From Calliphora vicina (taxonomy: Eukaryota > Arthropoda > Insecta > Diptera > Calliphoridae): a DNA stretch of 64,000 nt. Below, piece by piece: positions 11,270 through 21,535 of the stretch. The DNA lies in assembly GCF_958450345.1 (NCBI RefSeq), contig NC_088781.1:117564431-117628430 (forward strand). Direction: 5' to 3'. The position numbers and the translations under genes were made by a program. The notes below the pieces were generated by a model. That model ran no database searches, was not told the origin of the DNA, and saw nothing but the letters and a program-made list of their open reading frames with translations. Within the stretch, counting starts at the first letter, position 1; the number at the start of each line of letters is the position of its first letter.

Positions 11270-12560
11270 GGTAACGGATCGTCATTGCTCTTGGTTTTAC
11301 ACAAAATATGGAGATGACTACGATAAGGTTTATGCACCTGTTGTCAGACAAACAACATTAAGAGCATTATTGTCAGTTGCTGGTATCAAGAAAATGTCAA
11401 TAATCCATTTTGATGTGAAATCTGCATTCCTTAATGGAGATCTGAAGGAGATTATATTTATGAAACAACCGCCAGGTTTTGAAGAAGGAACTAAACTTGT
11501 ATGCAAGCTGAAGAAGAGCATCTATGGACTCAAACAGGCTGCTCATGTATGGAATAAAACATTATATGATGTCATATGTTCAGGTGGATATAAGCAATTC
11601 GATGCGGATTCATGTTTATACACAAAATACACCAAAGAGGAAAGCTAGTCCATATTTTGATTTACGTTGATGATATTTTGGTTGCTAGTCAAAAGGAAAC
11701 AAGTATAGTTCGAGTAGAAAAATTATTGTCCCAAAATTTTGAAATAAATTATCTTGGAAAGGCAAATCATTATTTGGGAATTGAAATATTTCAAAATGAA
11801 AATTTAAATTATTGCATTCGTCAGTCAACATATATCAAAAATTTTGTTAAAGAATTTGGCTTAGAAGATTCAAAAATTGTTCAATACCCACTGGACCCTG
11901 TATATGGTAAAACTGAATCTGAGAATATGCTAAATAACGAAAATCGGGTTTTTTCAAGACCCGATATTGCTGCGAGTGTATCAATACTTGCGCGTAAAGT
12001 TAATTGCCCTACTCTTGAAGATTGGTTGGAGTTGAAGAGAGTACTTAAGTATTTAAAGGGTACTGAAAAATATTTTTTAAGAATGAGTTGTGAAAATGTC
12101 GATCCAAACATATTAATAGGATATGCAGACTCGAATTGGGCAGAAGATAGGGTAGATAGAAAATCTAACTCTGGTTATGTTTCTCAGATTAATGACAGTA
12201 CAATAAGTTGGTCATGTAGAAAGCAAACACTTGTCGCCCTGTCGTCAACAGAAGCTGAATTTATTTCGTTATCCGAAACGTGCAAAGAAGCGATTTGAAT
12301 AAAGCAGCTCTTAGATGACATGCACATACCACAAAACTTTCCAATTGTAATATATGAAGATAACCGAAGATAAAAGAACAAAAGCTGAGTTCCAGGACTA
12401 AACACATTGATACCAAGGTTCATTTCGTAAAGGATCATATCGATAAAGGTCATATCAGATGCGTATAATGACAAAGCCGCTGTTGAAACCCCAATTTACG
12501 AAATTGCGATTTCTATTACTAGTGGAATCCAATTGAGGAAGGGTGTGGGAGAACAATCGA
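11270..12560 (+). pseudogene. Ty1/copia-type retrotransposon pol remnant (RT and RNase H)
   Basis: Order of motifs: DDYDKVYAPVVRQTTLR (about 11310-11360); FDVKSAFLNGDL, the RT catalytic Asp (11409 on); PPGFEEGTKLVCKLKKSIYGLKQA; a frameshift near 11640; LIYVDDILVA (11656 on, catalytic YVDD intact); YLGIEI; RPDIAASVSILARKV; then RNase H GYADSNWAEDRVDRKS (about 12119) and LSSTEAEFISL. A stop replaces the next codon after KEAI (12296), after which IKQLLDD and a decayed C-terminus run to about 12470. A deletion before RPDIA removes the usual 15-20 residues. LTRs, gag and integrase are not visible. Confidence 0.9.
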
Positions 12561-13014
12561 ATTCCACTTTATAAAATATACTTTGTTATTTTATTATATT
12601 CTAATCAAATTGTTTCTGACTTTTGAGTTTATAAAATATTTTGTATGAAAAATATTTTATTCATTGTCTAAAAATCTTTGTTCAATAAATATACGTTTTT
12701 AAACTTTTATAAATAATTGCGGACCTCTAAAATTCTATTGATGCAAAATAAAAAAAATATAAATTTTTATATTTGCTATATTTTTAAAATAAGTTCTTTG
12801 ATTCTCACTTTACATAATGCAAAAATGTCCAGCTGCCCGTCCCCATTTTTTGATAGTCAAAATTTTTAAAAAAGACATGATTCCAAAAATGCATTTTTGG
12901 GCAATTTATGACATCAAAATTATTTTTTTTTGAATTTACTAGTGAAAAAATTTATGGCAAAAAAGAATTTTTTAAATTTATATTTTTTTAATTTTTATTT
13001 TTTAATTTGCTAGT
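12561..13014. other. No gene; AT-rich
   Basis: Long A and T runs; nothing recognisable as coding. The right part grades into the degenerate family B repeat. Confidence 0.4.
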
Positions 13015-13745
13015 AAAACAAATTTTATGACAAAAAAAATTTTTTTTGGATGAAAAAAATATTGGGGTTAAAAAATATTTCTCCCGATTTTAACGAATTG
13101 TAGGTCCGACTTACTATGGCCTTATATAATCCGTTGCAAATGTCTTTGAAATATCTATCATTAGATATCCTCATTGTCTATATTAATGGCTTAGTAATCC
13201 AGATATAGATAAACAAGTAAGATAGCTATATTCGGCTGTGCCGAATCTTATATACCCTTCACAAAATTATACTTCAAAATAAAAATTTATTATTATTTTT
13301 TTTTGTTTTTTAATTTTATGTAAAAATTAAAATTTTTTTTTTTTTAATTTTTTTTTAATATTTAGCAAAAAAAATGTAGGTGAAAAAAAAAATTCGGGTT
13401 AAAAAATATTTTTTCCGATTTTGACCCAACTTACTATGGTCTTATATACGTCATTGCAAAGGTCTTTGAAATATCTATCATAAGATATCCATATTGTCTA
13501 TATTAATGACTTAGTAATCCAGGACAACCGAGGTTGTCCTGGTTTTTTTCTTATATCTCATTTATGAACCGATGTTCTCGATTTTAAGTAGCAACCGAGC
13601 CGGAAGAATTCCGGAGATATTGACGTATGAATCGTATATGTAAGTTATTTTGGGGCTTCGGATGTTGATTTCAACAGACAGACAGACGGACGGACACACT
13701 GTGATTCCAATTCAAAATCTAGGAGGACAAAATTGTTTAGCGATC
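13015..13745 (+). mobile_element. Repeat family B, full copy plus preceding partial copy
   Basis: 13015-13201 and 13367-13517 are two degenerate copies of the same sequence (shared TTACTATGG, CTTTGAAATATCTATC, ATTAATG.CTTAGTAATCCAG). The head at 13212 is AACAAGTAAGATAGC, then the hairpin ATTCGGCTGTGCCGAAT and TATACCC. Thereafter come poly-A/T sequence, the repeat body and a GACA/GACG microsatellite at about 13676-13699. The architecture (CAAGTAAGA, hairpin, ATACCC, GGAC-type microsatellite) parallels family A although the body differs. Related copies: 15475-15812 and 33338-33800. Confidence 0.65.
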
Positions 13746-14291
13746 TTTTTATATAGAATTAGTGTCTCCGATTCCAAAAAAAAATTTTAAAATATCAATA
13801 TAAACTTTTTTCAAGTTACAGTGGAGTCTAGATATATAGAAATCATTAATAAAAAAATTTAAAAAATACGTTTTCATGTGTTTCTGAAACTGAATTTTTA
13901 AAAAGATCTGTATTTACTATATTTCAAGTTACAGTAATAAACAAAAATATTTCTAAAAATTCCATTCCGTAAAAATTAAAAAAAGTATTTCGGCGGTGGC
14001 TGGCGGCTACAATTTTTTTACAAAGACATTCCCCAGAAGTTTCTTTAAATGATGTATATAGTCATTGGACGGACTTCAACGGTCTTTTTTTTGACAAACT
14101 ATATAAATATTCTTAAAAAAAAATATCAGTATATTTGAGACCCAAGTTTAAATGACTATAACACGAAAATGGAGAGGCCCATAAATATAAGATATACACC
14201 TAATAAAAGCCTATATCAATGTTTAGCTACGCTTTGAATTATGAATTTCTATATGGTAAAACAATTGAGTAAAGCCGTAAAATATTAAAAA
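13746..14291. other. No gene; probable unclassified repeat debris
   Basis: Contains a GC-rich GGCGGTGGCTGGCGGC word near 13991-14006 in AT-rich sequence. No protein homology is visible. Confidence 0.35.
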
Positions 14292-14987
14292 ACAAGTAAG
14301 AAAGTATGGTCGGTCAAGCCCGACCATATAATACCCTACACCAAGTAAATGAGTAAAAATATTTTTCTTTTAAAATATCAATAATTTATATTTTTGAGTG
14401 ATTTTCGGAAGTGGGTCTTATATGGGGCCTATGACCACTTATGGACCGATCTCCATGAAATTAGGTCGTGTGATTAATGTATATATGAAAGTTATTTATG
14501 TTGAATTTTGTGTATATACCAAGATTTTTAAGCGATTTATGCACGTTAATGTGATTTTCGGAAGCGGGTCTATATGGGAGCTATGACTAATTATGGACCG
14601 ATCGTAACAAAATTTGGCGACATGACTTTTGTATATATAAAACTTATTTGGAGTGGAATTTGTGGAGATACATATATAAATTAAACATTTATGACCGATA
14701 AAGTCCAATTTCGAGAGGACATTTGTATGGGGGCTAGGTGTAATAATGGACCGATTTCAGCCAGTTTCAATTAGCTTCGTCCTTGGGCCAAAAAAAATAT
14801 ATGTACCAAATTTTATCGAAATATCTTCAAAATTGCGACCTATACTCTGCGCACAAAGTTAATCGACTCAGAAAGTGATTCTAAGTCGATCGGTATATTT
14901 TAAGGTGGGTGTTAGACCAATATTTTTTTGCGTTACACACATCTGCACAAACGCATTATACCCTCCCCACTATGGTGGTGTAGGTTA
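14292..14987 (+). mobile_element. Repeat family A, copy 2
   Basis: Head first: ACAAGTAAGAAAG at 14292 and the hairpin TGGTCGG/CCGACCA, then the same body as copy 1 in the opposite orientation. The tail palindrome (CCCCACTATGGTGGTG) ends at about 14985. The usual GGAC run near the tail is missing, so this copy carries a small deletion. It is followed at once by a second tail half. Confidence 0.75.
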
Positions 14988-15347
14988 TAATTAAACATTT
15001 ATGACCGATAACGTCCAATTTCGGGAAGATATTTGTATGGGTGAAATAATGGACCGATTTCAGCCAGTTTCAATAGGCTTGGTCCTTGGGCCGAAAAAGT
15101 AATATGTACCAAATTTGATCGAAATATCTTCAAAATGGCGACTTGTACTCTGCGCACAAGGTTTACATGAACAGCCAGCCAGGCAACCAGACGGACGGAC
15201 GGACGGACGGCGTTTAATCGACTCAGAAAGTGATTCTAAGTCGATCGGTATACTTTAAGGTGGGTGTTAGACTAATATTTTTGGGCGTTACAAACATCTG
15301 CACAAACGCATAATACCCTCCCCACTGTGGTGGAGTAGGGTATAAAA
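14988..15347 (+). mobile_element. Repeat family A, extra tail half (copy 2b)
   Basis: Repeats the last about 310 bp of copy 2, starting at the same internal point (TTAAACATTTATGACCG at 14991, present also near 14680). It includes a (GGAC)n run at 15191-15209 and the tail palindrome ending GGGTATAAAAA. It looks like a tandem duplication or a truncated copy in the same orientation. Confidence 0.75.
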
Positions 15348-15474
15348 ATTAACGAAAATATTATTCAAAATTCTTGAACTTCTGGCGCTTCTGTCAAGAA
15401 AACGAAATATCCAATTGAAAAACTCATTTGTATTAGAGTAGAGCAGATTGTCAGCTTCCGAAAAAAATTTGTTT

Positions 15475-15812
15475 TTCCAAATTCTGAAGATAGGTGAAGG
15501 GTATACAAATATTTACAAAATCGAGGTTGCCTTGGTATTTTCATTATATCTCACCCATTTGCTAGCTTATTTTCACAATTTTAAACAGCAATCGAATCAG
15601 GTCTATAGCTGTTATATTGATGTATGAATCATGTATGTAAGTTAATTGGGGTCTACGGAAATTTGATTTCAACATACAGACCTGACTATATCTACTCCCC
15701 TATATATGTATAACGATCCGGAATATATATACTTTGTGGGGTCGCAAATGAAAAATGTTGCAATTACAAACCGAATGATGAACTTATATATACCCTTTCT
15801 AGGGTATAAAAA
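15475..15812 (+). mobile_element. Repeat family B, 3' half
   Basis: Starts in AGGTGAAGGGTATAC and carries the family B body (TATCTCA.CCATTTG, CAATCGAATCAGG, AGTTAATTGGGG). Its tail, TACTTTGTGGGGTCG...TATATACCCTTTC followed by AGGGTATAAAA, matches the inverted copy at 33.3-33.8 kb. The head hairpin is missing. Confidence 0.55.
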
Positions 15813-16404
15813 TAATTATAACCCTTTAATGCATATTGTTGCCAATTGTCTACATTCTAGTTCCACTTAATTTTAGACCAACATAAGTTTGATGCTAATT
15901 CAGATTATCCTTAAGCAAAATCAAATGGAGTACGAAAAGTCTCAGCTAAAGAAATTTAAGTTATAGGAAATATAATAAAAAAAATCAAATAAATATTTGA
16001 TACTTTATAGAAAAATTAAAGTAGAAATCATGCATTTAAGGGATAATGAACCTAATTGAAATCTTTGAACGCTGGTTCTTTATTGAATATATCAGTTTAA
16101 TGTTATTTCCAACTCATTGTACTGTTCATCACTCAATTGCCCTATAAAATGTACGGTTGAGCCAACATTTTCATCTGTGAGGAATTTGCAATATCAGCAA
16201 AATGAAATACATGTACATAAGTATATGTAACAATATGCTAAATAAATAATGCATCTTCTGTTGTACATGATTGTATAATATTTAAAGAAAAGCTAATTTT
16301 TCTGCAAACGTATGATTTTTTTTTGCATACAAACATACCAAAGGCACAGTAGTACGAAGTAGGAATAAAACAAACAAAAAACTATTTTTCAAAAAAAATA
16401 ATTT
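15813..16404. other. No gene
   Basis: AT-rich DNA without recognisable coding, RNA or repeat structure. Confidence 0.4.
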
Positions 16405-17380
16405 TTAATACTGTTATACACTATATTTTCTATAGAAAATACATTTAAACACAAGATTTTTTTATAGAAAATACTGCTATAGTTACACAAGATTTTACTA
16501 TAAAAACAATTTTATATAAACGTTTTTGTATAGGAAATACTGTTCTACTCAAGATTTTATACTACTATATAAAGTCTTCAATAGAAAATACTGTTATACA
16601 CAAGAATTTATATTGAAAATACTATTATACACAATATTTTTTATAGAAAATACTGTTTACACAAGATTTTCTATAGGAAATACTGATTTTCTATAAAAAC
16701 AATATAATTTTTTTTTATAGGAAATACTGTTCTACACAATAATTTGTTTTAAAAACCTTTGATAAATTAAACAAGTAAGAAAGTATTGTCGGTCAAGCCC
16801 GACCATATGATACCCTACACATATATATGATTCTAAACAGTTTTCTTTTGATACGTAACTTATTTGTATTGAATATTATTTAAATAAATAATACTTTTCG
16901 GATACGGGCCTTATATGGGAGCTATGATGCAAATTAGGCTTATATATAACTTTTTCATGATGAATTTGGGTTGGATATCTGTATAAATAAGATATTTATG
17001 AGAGCTTAACTATTTTCAGAGAGAACAATCGTATGGGGGCTAGAATAAATAATGGACCTATTCTAACCAAATTGGCTCCGTCCTTGGGACAATAGAAAAG
17101 CTTGTTCGAAATTTTGTCGAATTATCTTTAAAATTGCGACCTGTAGTTTGATTACAATGTTTATATGGACGGACAGACAGACGGACATCGCTTAATCAAT
17201 TCAGAAAGTGATTGGTATACTTTAAGGTAGGTGTTGGGTCAATATTTTAGTACGTTACAAACATCAGCACTAACCAAATATACCCTCCCCAATATGGTGG
17301 TGTAGGATATAAAAATTGATTATGAATAATGACAAATATGTTTTATAGAAAATACTGATGATATACACATAATTTTCTAT
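16405..17380. repeat. Degenerate CTATAGAAAATACTG-type tandem array, interrupted
   Basis: Ten or so imperfect units of about 30-45 bp carry TATAGAAAATACTG, ACACAAGATTTT and TATACACA words (16405-16745). The array is broken by family A copy 3 and resumes at 17337 with ATGTTTTATAGAAAATACTG. A related array, with TTTACAAGAC and CTATAGAA words, lies at 57755-58225. Confidence 0.65.
16771..17315 (+). mobile_element. Repeat family A, copy 3, shortened
   Basis: Head ACAAGTAAGAAAG at 16771 with the hairpin TTGTCGG/CCGACCA, body reduced, GGAC/GACA run at about 17161-17186, tail CCCCAATATGGTGGTG at about 17290-17305. It sits inside the satellite, which continues on both sides, so it inserted after the array formed. 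Confidence 0.75.
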
Positions 17381-17588
17381 AAAAGTGAAATGTTTTTGAA
17401 GGACGAAATTTAGAATATAATTGAGATAATGACTTGAATTTTTTTTTTTGTTGGACCAAAAAATAATTTATCTAAACAAAAAAATTAGATCGAAATAAAT
17501 GTGGATCAAATTGATCCTAATATCTGCAAGCCTATTAAAATTTTGATACATAATTTTAGTTTTAGAATGTTTTGTTTTAATAAAAAAG

Positions 17589-17620
17589 AGTTAAGTCACT
17601 TTCTTAAAAGTGACTTAACT
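17589..17620. repeat. Perfect 14-bp inverted repeat
   Basis: AGTTAAGTCACTTT at 17589-17602 and its exact reverse complement at 17607-17620, loop CTTA. A third copy of AAGTCACTTT follows at 17624-17633. Function unknown. Confidence 0.85.
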
Positions 17621-17639
17621 TTTAAGTCACTTTTTTTCC

Positions 17640-17860
17640 TCCAAAAAACATCAAAAGTCTAATATTTTTTTGAATTTTTAAATTGAAAATCGTTTATTTA
17701 TGGATCAATAATTGATGTTGCTCTGAAATCTTCTGCATATTATTGGTAATTTAGTATTCTAACTAACAAAGGAACTTCGAGTCTATTCGGTCCAAAATTA
17801 CGACCTACATTTTTAAAAAAGCGGACCAAGGTATGGCAAAATTTTAATTTTGAGGTGCCT
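17640..17860 (-). repeat. Fragment of element E (inverted homologue of 36480-36670)
   Basis: The reverse complement of about 17655-17850 aligns by eye with 36480-36670 (shared CCATACCTTGG.CCGC, TTTGTTAGTTA, TTTCAGAGCAA, AAATAAACGATTTTCAAT). This marks a dispersed copy of the TIR element described at 36.2-38.3 kb. Confidence 0.6.
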
Positions 17861-18029
17861 ATAACACGGAAATTATAAGAGATAATGTTTTTGGTAACTG
17901 TATTAGTTCAGAAGATCTAAGGTTACCGTATTTACCTTTAAACTTTCGAATTTTCAAAAAATCTTAGTGGATGTACATAGGGAAAGAGGAACCTATACTC
18001 AAAGATTGATGTTTAAACGTGTTGGTTAC

Positions 18030-19020
18030 TCTTTTATAAACGGTGTTTTTTAAGTCCGATAGAACTTGAAATATTTTTATTCGAATGATCAATAAATGTC
18101 ATTAAAATTATTGCCACCGTGGCTGTTCTTGACAAAGCCTATACTGGACGTCATACTTTGACCAATTTTTCGAACATTACTGGCAGTATGTCATGGATAA
18201 CTTGAACAATTGTTGGCCTCCAAGGCGTCAATTATTACTGGTTTATCAGCAAAAACAAGTGACTTCACGTGGTCCCACAGGGTATAATCAACATATATCA
18301 AATCTCATGACCATAGAGCCTGTCATTTGGGCTTTCTGGAAATCAATTTATCGGCAAATTTTTATTTCAATAAATCGATGGTTGAGATCGCCGTACACAG
18401 AAAAAATTATATTTCAATTCAAACATTTATCCCATATTGAACTGGTTTCAATTATTTCATAATTAAATCAAGTATTCATTTGCTCAAAAACAAAATTTCT
18501 TGATATTTTCTATTGAATTTTGAGTTTTGAATTTGATTATTTTGACAATTGAATATACAATTTACGTTATTGGTTGAATTTCAAACACAAAAATTATTGA
18601 ATAGATAATTTTCGTAATTGAAACACAAAAAATAACAAAAATGTGTTTTCAATTACGAAAATTATCTATTCATTTTTTATTCATATTTGAATTGAAACGG
18701 TTTAAGAAATAGTTTTTTCTGTGTAGGGCACGTAGCGCCACTCTCTCGCCCGGATCAATATCATCCAAATTTTCAAACAAAAAATTGATCATTGATCATG
18801 GTGCGATCGTAACACGAGCTCTGGCTAAATTTTGAAGAAATATGGCCATCAGCGTGTAAACTGTACCAAACGATATGTACTGGAGTCTGTAGGGTCTGCT
18901 GTGGATTGGTTTCACTCCAAATGCGGCATTTTAGTTTATTATCAAACTCGTTATGATAAAGATGAGCCTCATCGCTGAATACAATTTTGGGATAAAACAG
19001 TCGTCCATAAGTTGGGCAAA
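18030..19020 (-). pseudogene. Tc1/mariner-superfamily transposase relic 1
   Basis: Minus-strand pieces in order: FAQLMDDCFIPKIVFSDEAH (about 18970-19030, first catalytic Asp present); EFDNKLKCRIWSETNPQQ; GATC before the MITE; then TAISTIDLLK directly after it; TLWDHVKSLVFADKP; IDALEAN (about 18210-18290). It ends with IGFVKNSHGGNNFNDIY (18090-18150). These match the central and C-terminal catalytic region (FSDEAHF..., QQDGATCHTA, DYFLWG.VKS.V). The Asp before GAT is replaced. Interrupted at 18396-18723 by MITE P1. Two more relics of this broad family occur at 23.6-24.6 and 41.2-41.7 kb. Confidence 0.8.
18396..18723. mobile_element. MITE P1, copy 2, inserted in the transposase relic
   Basis: Ends CACAGAAAAAATTAT and AATAGTTTTTTCTGTG, flanked by TA at 18394-18395 and 18724-18725. 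The body matches copy 1 (9054-9372), including TTGAACTGGTTTCAATTATT. The right internal arm extends further (TTTGAATTGAAACGG). The 14-nt central loop (18628-18641) is the exact reverse complement of copy 1's loop. Dropping the element and one TA rejoins the transposase frame at the conserved GATC.TA motif. Confidence 0.9.
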
Positions 19021-20266
19021 TTTATGACTGATTTTCAATAATTTGATAGCGTTCTTTAAGCTCAAAAAGTACCCTTTATATATCTAAGATTAATTCAAAA
19101 ATTAAGGTAGCTGTAGATTTTTGGTAAAATTTCAGACATATTTGGACCGATTTTGTGGATTTTCAATACCAAAATATCCGAATGTATATATGATATATTG
19201 ATACATGTTTTGAGTTCGTTATGTAGCTGAGGCGTTGGGAAAAATGATTTTATTTTTTATGGTTACAAAGTTTTCATACAAATTTTATATATATTTTATG
19301 GTGAAGGGTATAAAAAAGAATTTGAAAAATATTTTGTTTAAATATTTAGAGCATATTATTTTGCCACTGCATTTAACAAACATACCGCAAGCAGAGACCT
19401 CATCATCATCACCATTATCATCATCATCTCTGTAAGTAAAAGTATTAAAGTATCATATCCCCGCTGATATGGAATTTTTGGTATTTTGTAAAAGATTAAC
19501 TCAACTTTTGGCATGTTGTAGACAATTCAAGTGTTTTTTCTATCTTCTGGCTTCGTTTCCTTCCTCTTTTCGTACAAGTTTTACTGGTTGATTTTTAAGT
19601 AATTGTTGTTGGGTTGCTGTAGCAACAGCTCATCTTCCTTTAGTTGGTCATTTACTGGGATGTGAATTCTTGTTTAACAAACATCTTGCATAATCCAAAT
19701 TTTTATAATCGTAAACAATTTGAGAGCAGACCGACGACGACCACCAATAATATATCGTCAAAAAAAAAAATACAAAAAACCAGCTAGACGGAAAGTCATA
19801 CAGACAGCCGGAAGGACGGACGTTCTTAGAGTCATATAGTTGCAGCAAAACAAAACATTAAAGGGTTCCGCAACATCAAGTGGAAAATTGTTTTGTTTTG
19901 TAATAATATTTTTTTGCTGGTGTTTCTTTTGGGTTAATCTGTATTGCAGTTAAATAATGTTCCAGACATATAAAAAAATAGTTTTCTGTATTACATATTT
20001 TCCCTTTTTTTAAAGGGCACATGTTTTATTAACGATTTTTTTGTTTTTTTGAAAAAATGTTTTGCATGCCATGTGTAAAAAACACAATATTATTTACTGC
20101 AACTTCCTCAAATGGGGGTTTTTACATTTTGTTGCAATACATTCGCCATGTAAATGAATATGTATTGTACAACACTTTGCTGCATTTAATAAATTATTCA
20201 TAGAGAATGTGTTTGTGATTGTGTATGATGGACAAAATGGTCAGTTTTTTTTAATGAATTGTTTAA
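19021..20266. other. No supported gene; CAT-repeat with splice-like edge at 19398-19434
   Basis: A (CAT/CAC)n tract (19398-19430) is followed directly by TCTCTGTAAGTAAAAG, a strong consensus 5' splice site at 19434-19435. The upstream frame is open from 19235 but has no recognisable protein. It could be an exon edge with Ser- or His-repeat coding or a chance microsatellite. Around 19720-19830 there is a short GACGACCACC and GACGG-rich patch. The rest is AT-rich. Confidence 0.25.
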
Positions 20267-20270
20267 TTAA

Positions 20271-20537
20271 CCTTCGCTTTACCAAAGGTTTTTTATGTAC
20301 GTGGTTTACCAATACCCACCCGGGTGCTACTGCACTTCTATACATATATCCGACGAACAAAATTTTAAAAAATCGAAAAAACCTTATAAAAAGTTTAAAA
20401 TGTTTTTATTAAATAATATAGAACTCTAAAATTTGTTCATTGAGTCTAAATTTTATTTAAATCGAAACAAAATGAAAAAAATTATTAAGCTAACAAAAAC
20501 CGAGTGGTCACCCGGGTGGGTATTGGTAAAGCGAAGG
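20271..20537. mobile_element. piggyBac-type MITE flanked by TTAA
   Basis: The terminal inverted repeat starts CCTTCGCTTTACCAA at the left and ends TTGGTAAAGCGAAGG at the right. TTAA lies immediately outside both ends (20267-20270, 20538-20541), the hallmark target duplication of piggyBac elements. The inner TIR (TACCCACCCGGGTG) is separated from the outer one on the left by a 27-bp insertion (20286-20312) that ends by repeating TTTACCAA. It is 267 bp long with no coding capacity. Confidence 0.85.
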
Positions 20538-20541
20538 TTAA

Positions 20542-21173
20542 AACGTTAGCATATGAGGGGAAAATCCAGAATAATATTCTATAAATTTTAAAGCATTTGA
20601 GAGATTTTTATTCAAATGTTTGCTGTTGAATCTCAGTTAGTTTTGTGTGTTATAAATGGAAAATTATTTAGACAATAGTTCAAATATTTCATGAATGAGG
20701 TTTGCATTTTTATTAAAAAGAACCTGAACAAAAAATGGCTGCTAAATAATGAACTTGCAATTACCCAGCAGTTCTAGGAGACTGTTCCGAAGTTGAGATT
20801 TTACTTATCATTTAGTGTGATAACTAGTTGACCCTTTTCTATTGCAATGAGACTGTCCTATAGCTGGTCCAAAGTAGTCAATGCATTGGATTCAAATACC
20901 GGTTATATAGAGTCAGTTATGTAACTAGCTGTCTAACTGGTTGCATTGTCAGCTACATAACTAGTTATTTTAACATATACGTATGTTAATTGACCTTAAA
21001 CAGTTAGTTATTGAGATATCTCCTAGGCAGTCCAATAACCGATAACATACCTTCCTCCGACAACTCTCCAATTGATAACTTCTGGTCGCTAAAATAACTA
21101 CTTTCTTAAGTACAGTACAAAATAAACGTTTAAAGTGACTAAACTGTAGATTAAATTGATCGTAGAATCCAAA
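20542..21173. other. No gene
   Basis: AT-rich. Around 20900-20970 the words AACTAGTTAT/ATAACTAG recur in both orientations (imperfect inverted repeats). No protein or RNA gene. Confidence 0.35.
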
Positions 21174-21535
21174 ATAATATATATTCTGGGTCCTTATGAA
21201 ATTATAAGACGATCTAGCTTTGTCCGTCCATCTGTATATCTATTGATAAAGTTTGTTTGGTATTGAAAATGGTCAATATCAGTCCATGAATGGTTACTCT
21301 ATACATCCCATGTAATCTAGCGTGTAAACAATTGTTTATCATGTTAATCATGGACCGATAATGACCACTTAGGTGACAATTGTTTACACGCTAGATTACA
21401 TGGGATGTATAGAGTAACCATTCATGGACTGATATTGACCATTTTCAATACCAAACAAACTTTATCAATAGACATACAGATGGACGGACAAAGCTAGATC
21501 GTCTTATAATTTCATAAGGACCCAGAATATATATT
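21174..21535. repeat. Near-perfect palindrome, about 160-bp arms
   Basis: Arms at 21174-21335 and 21376-21535 are reverse complements around a 40-bp spacer. Over about 145 bp read base by base there is a single difference (TGTATATC against TGTATGTC). Each arm contains CCGTCCATCTGT and GTATTGAAAATGG, words shared with degenerate repeats at 1.85-2.0 kb and 28.5-28.95 kb. The low divergence implies a recent origin or correction between arms. Confidence 0.9.

Noticed and set aside
17589..17620. Stem-loop followed by T-run as a bacterial-type terminator
   Set aside because: The context is eukaryotic with no nearby operon; the hairpin is AT-rich and most likely repeat-derived.
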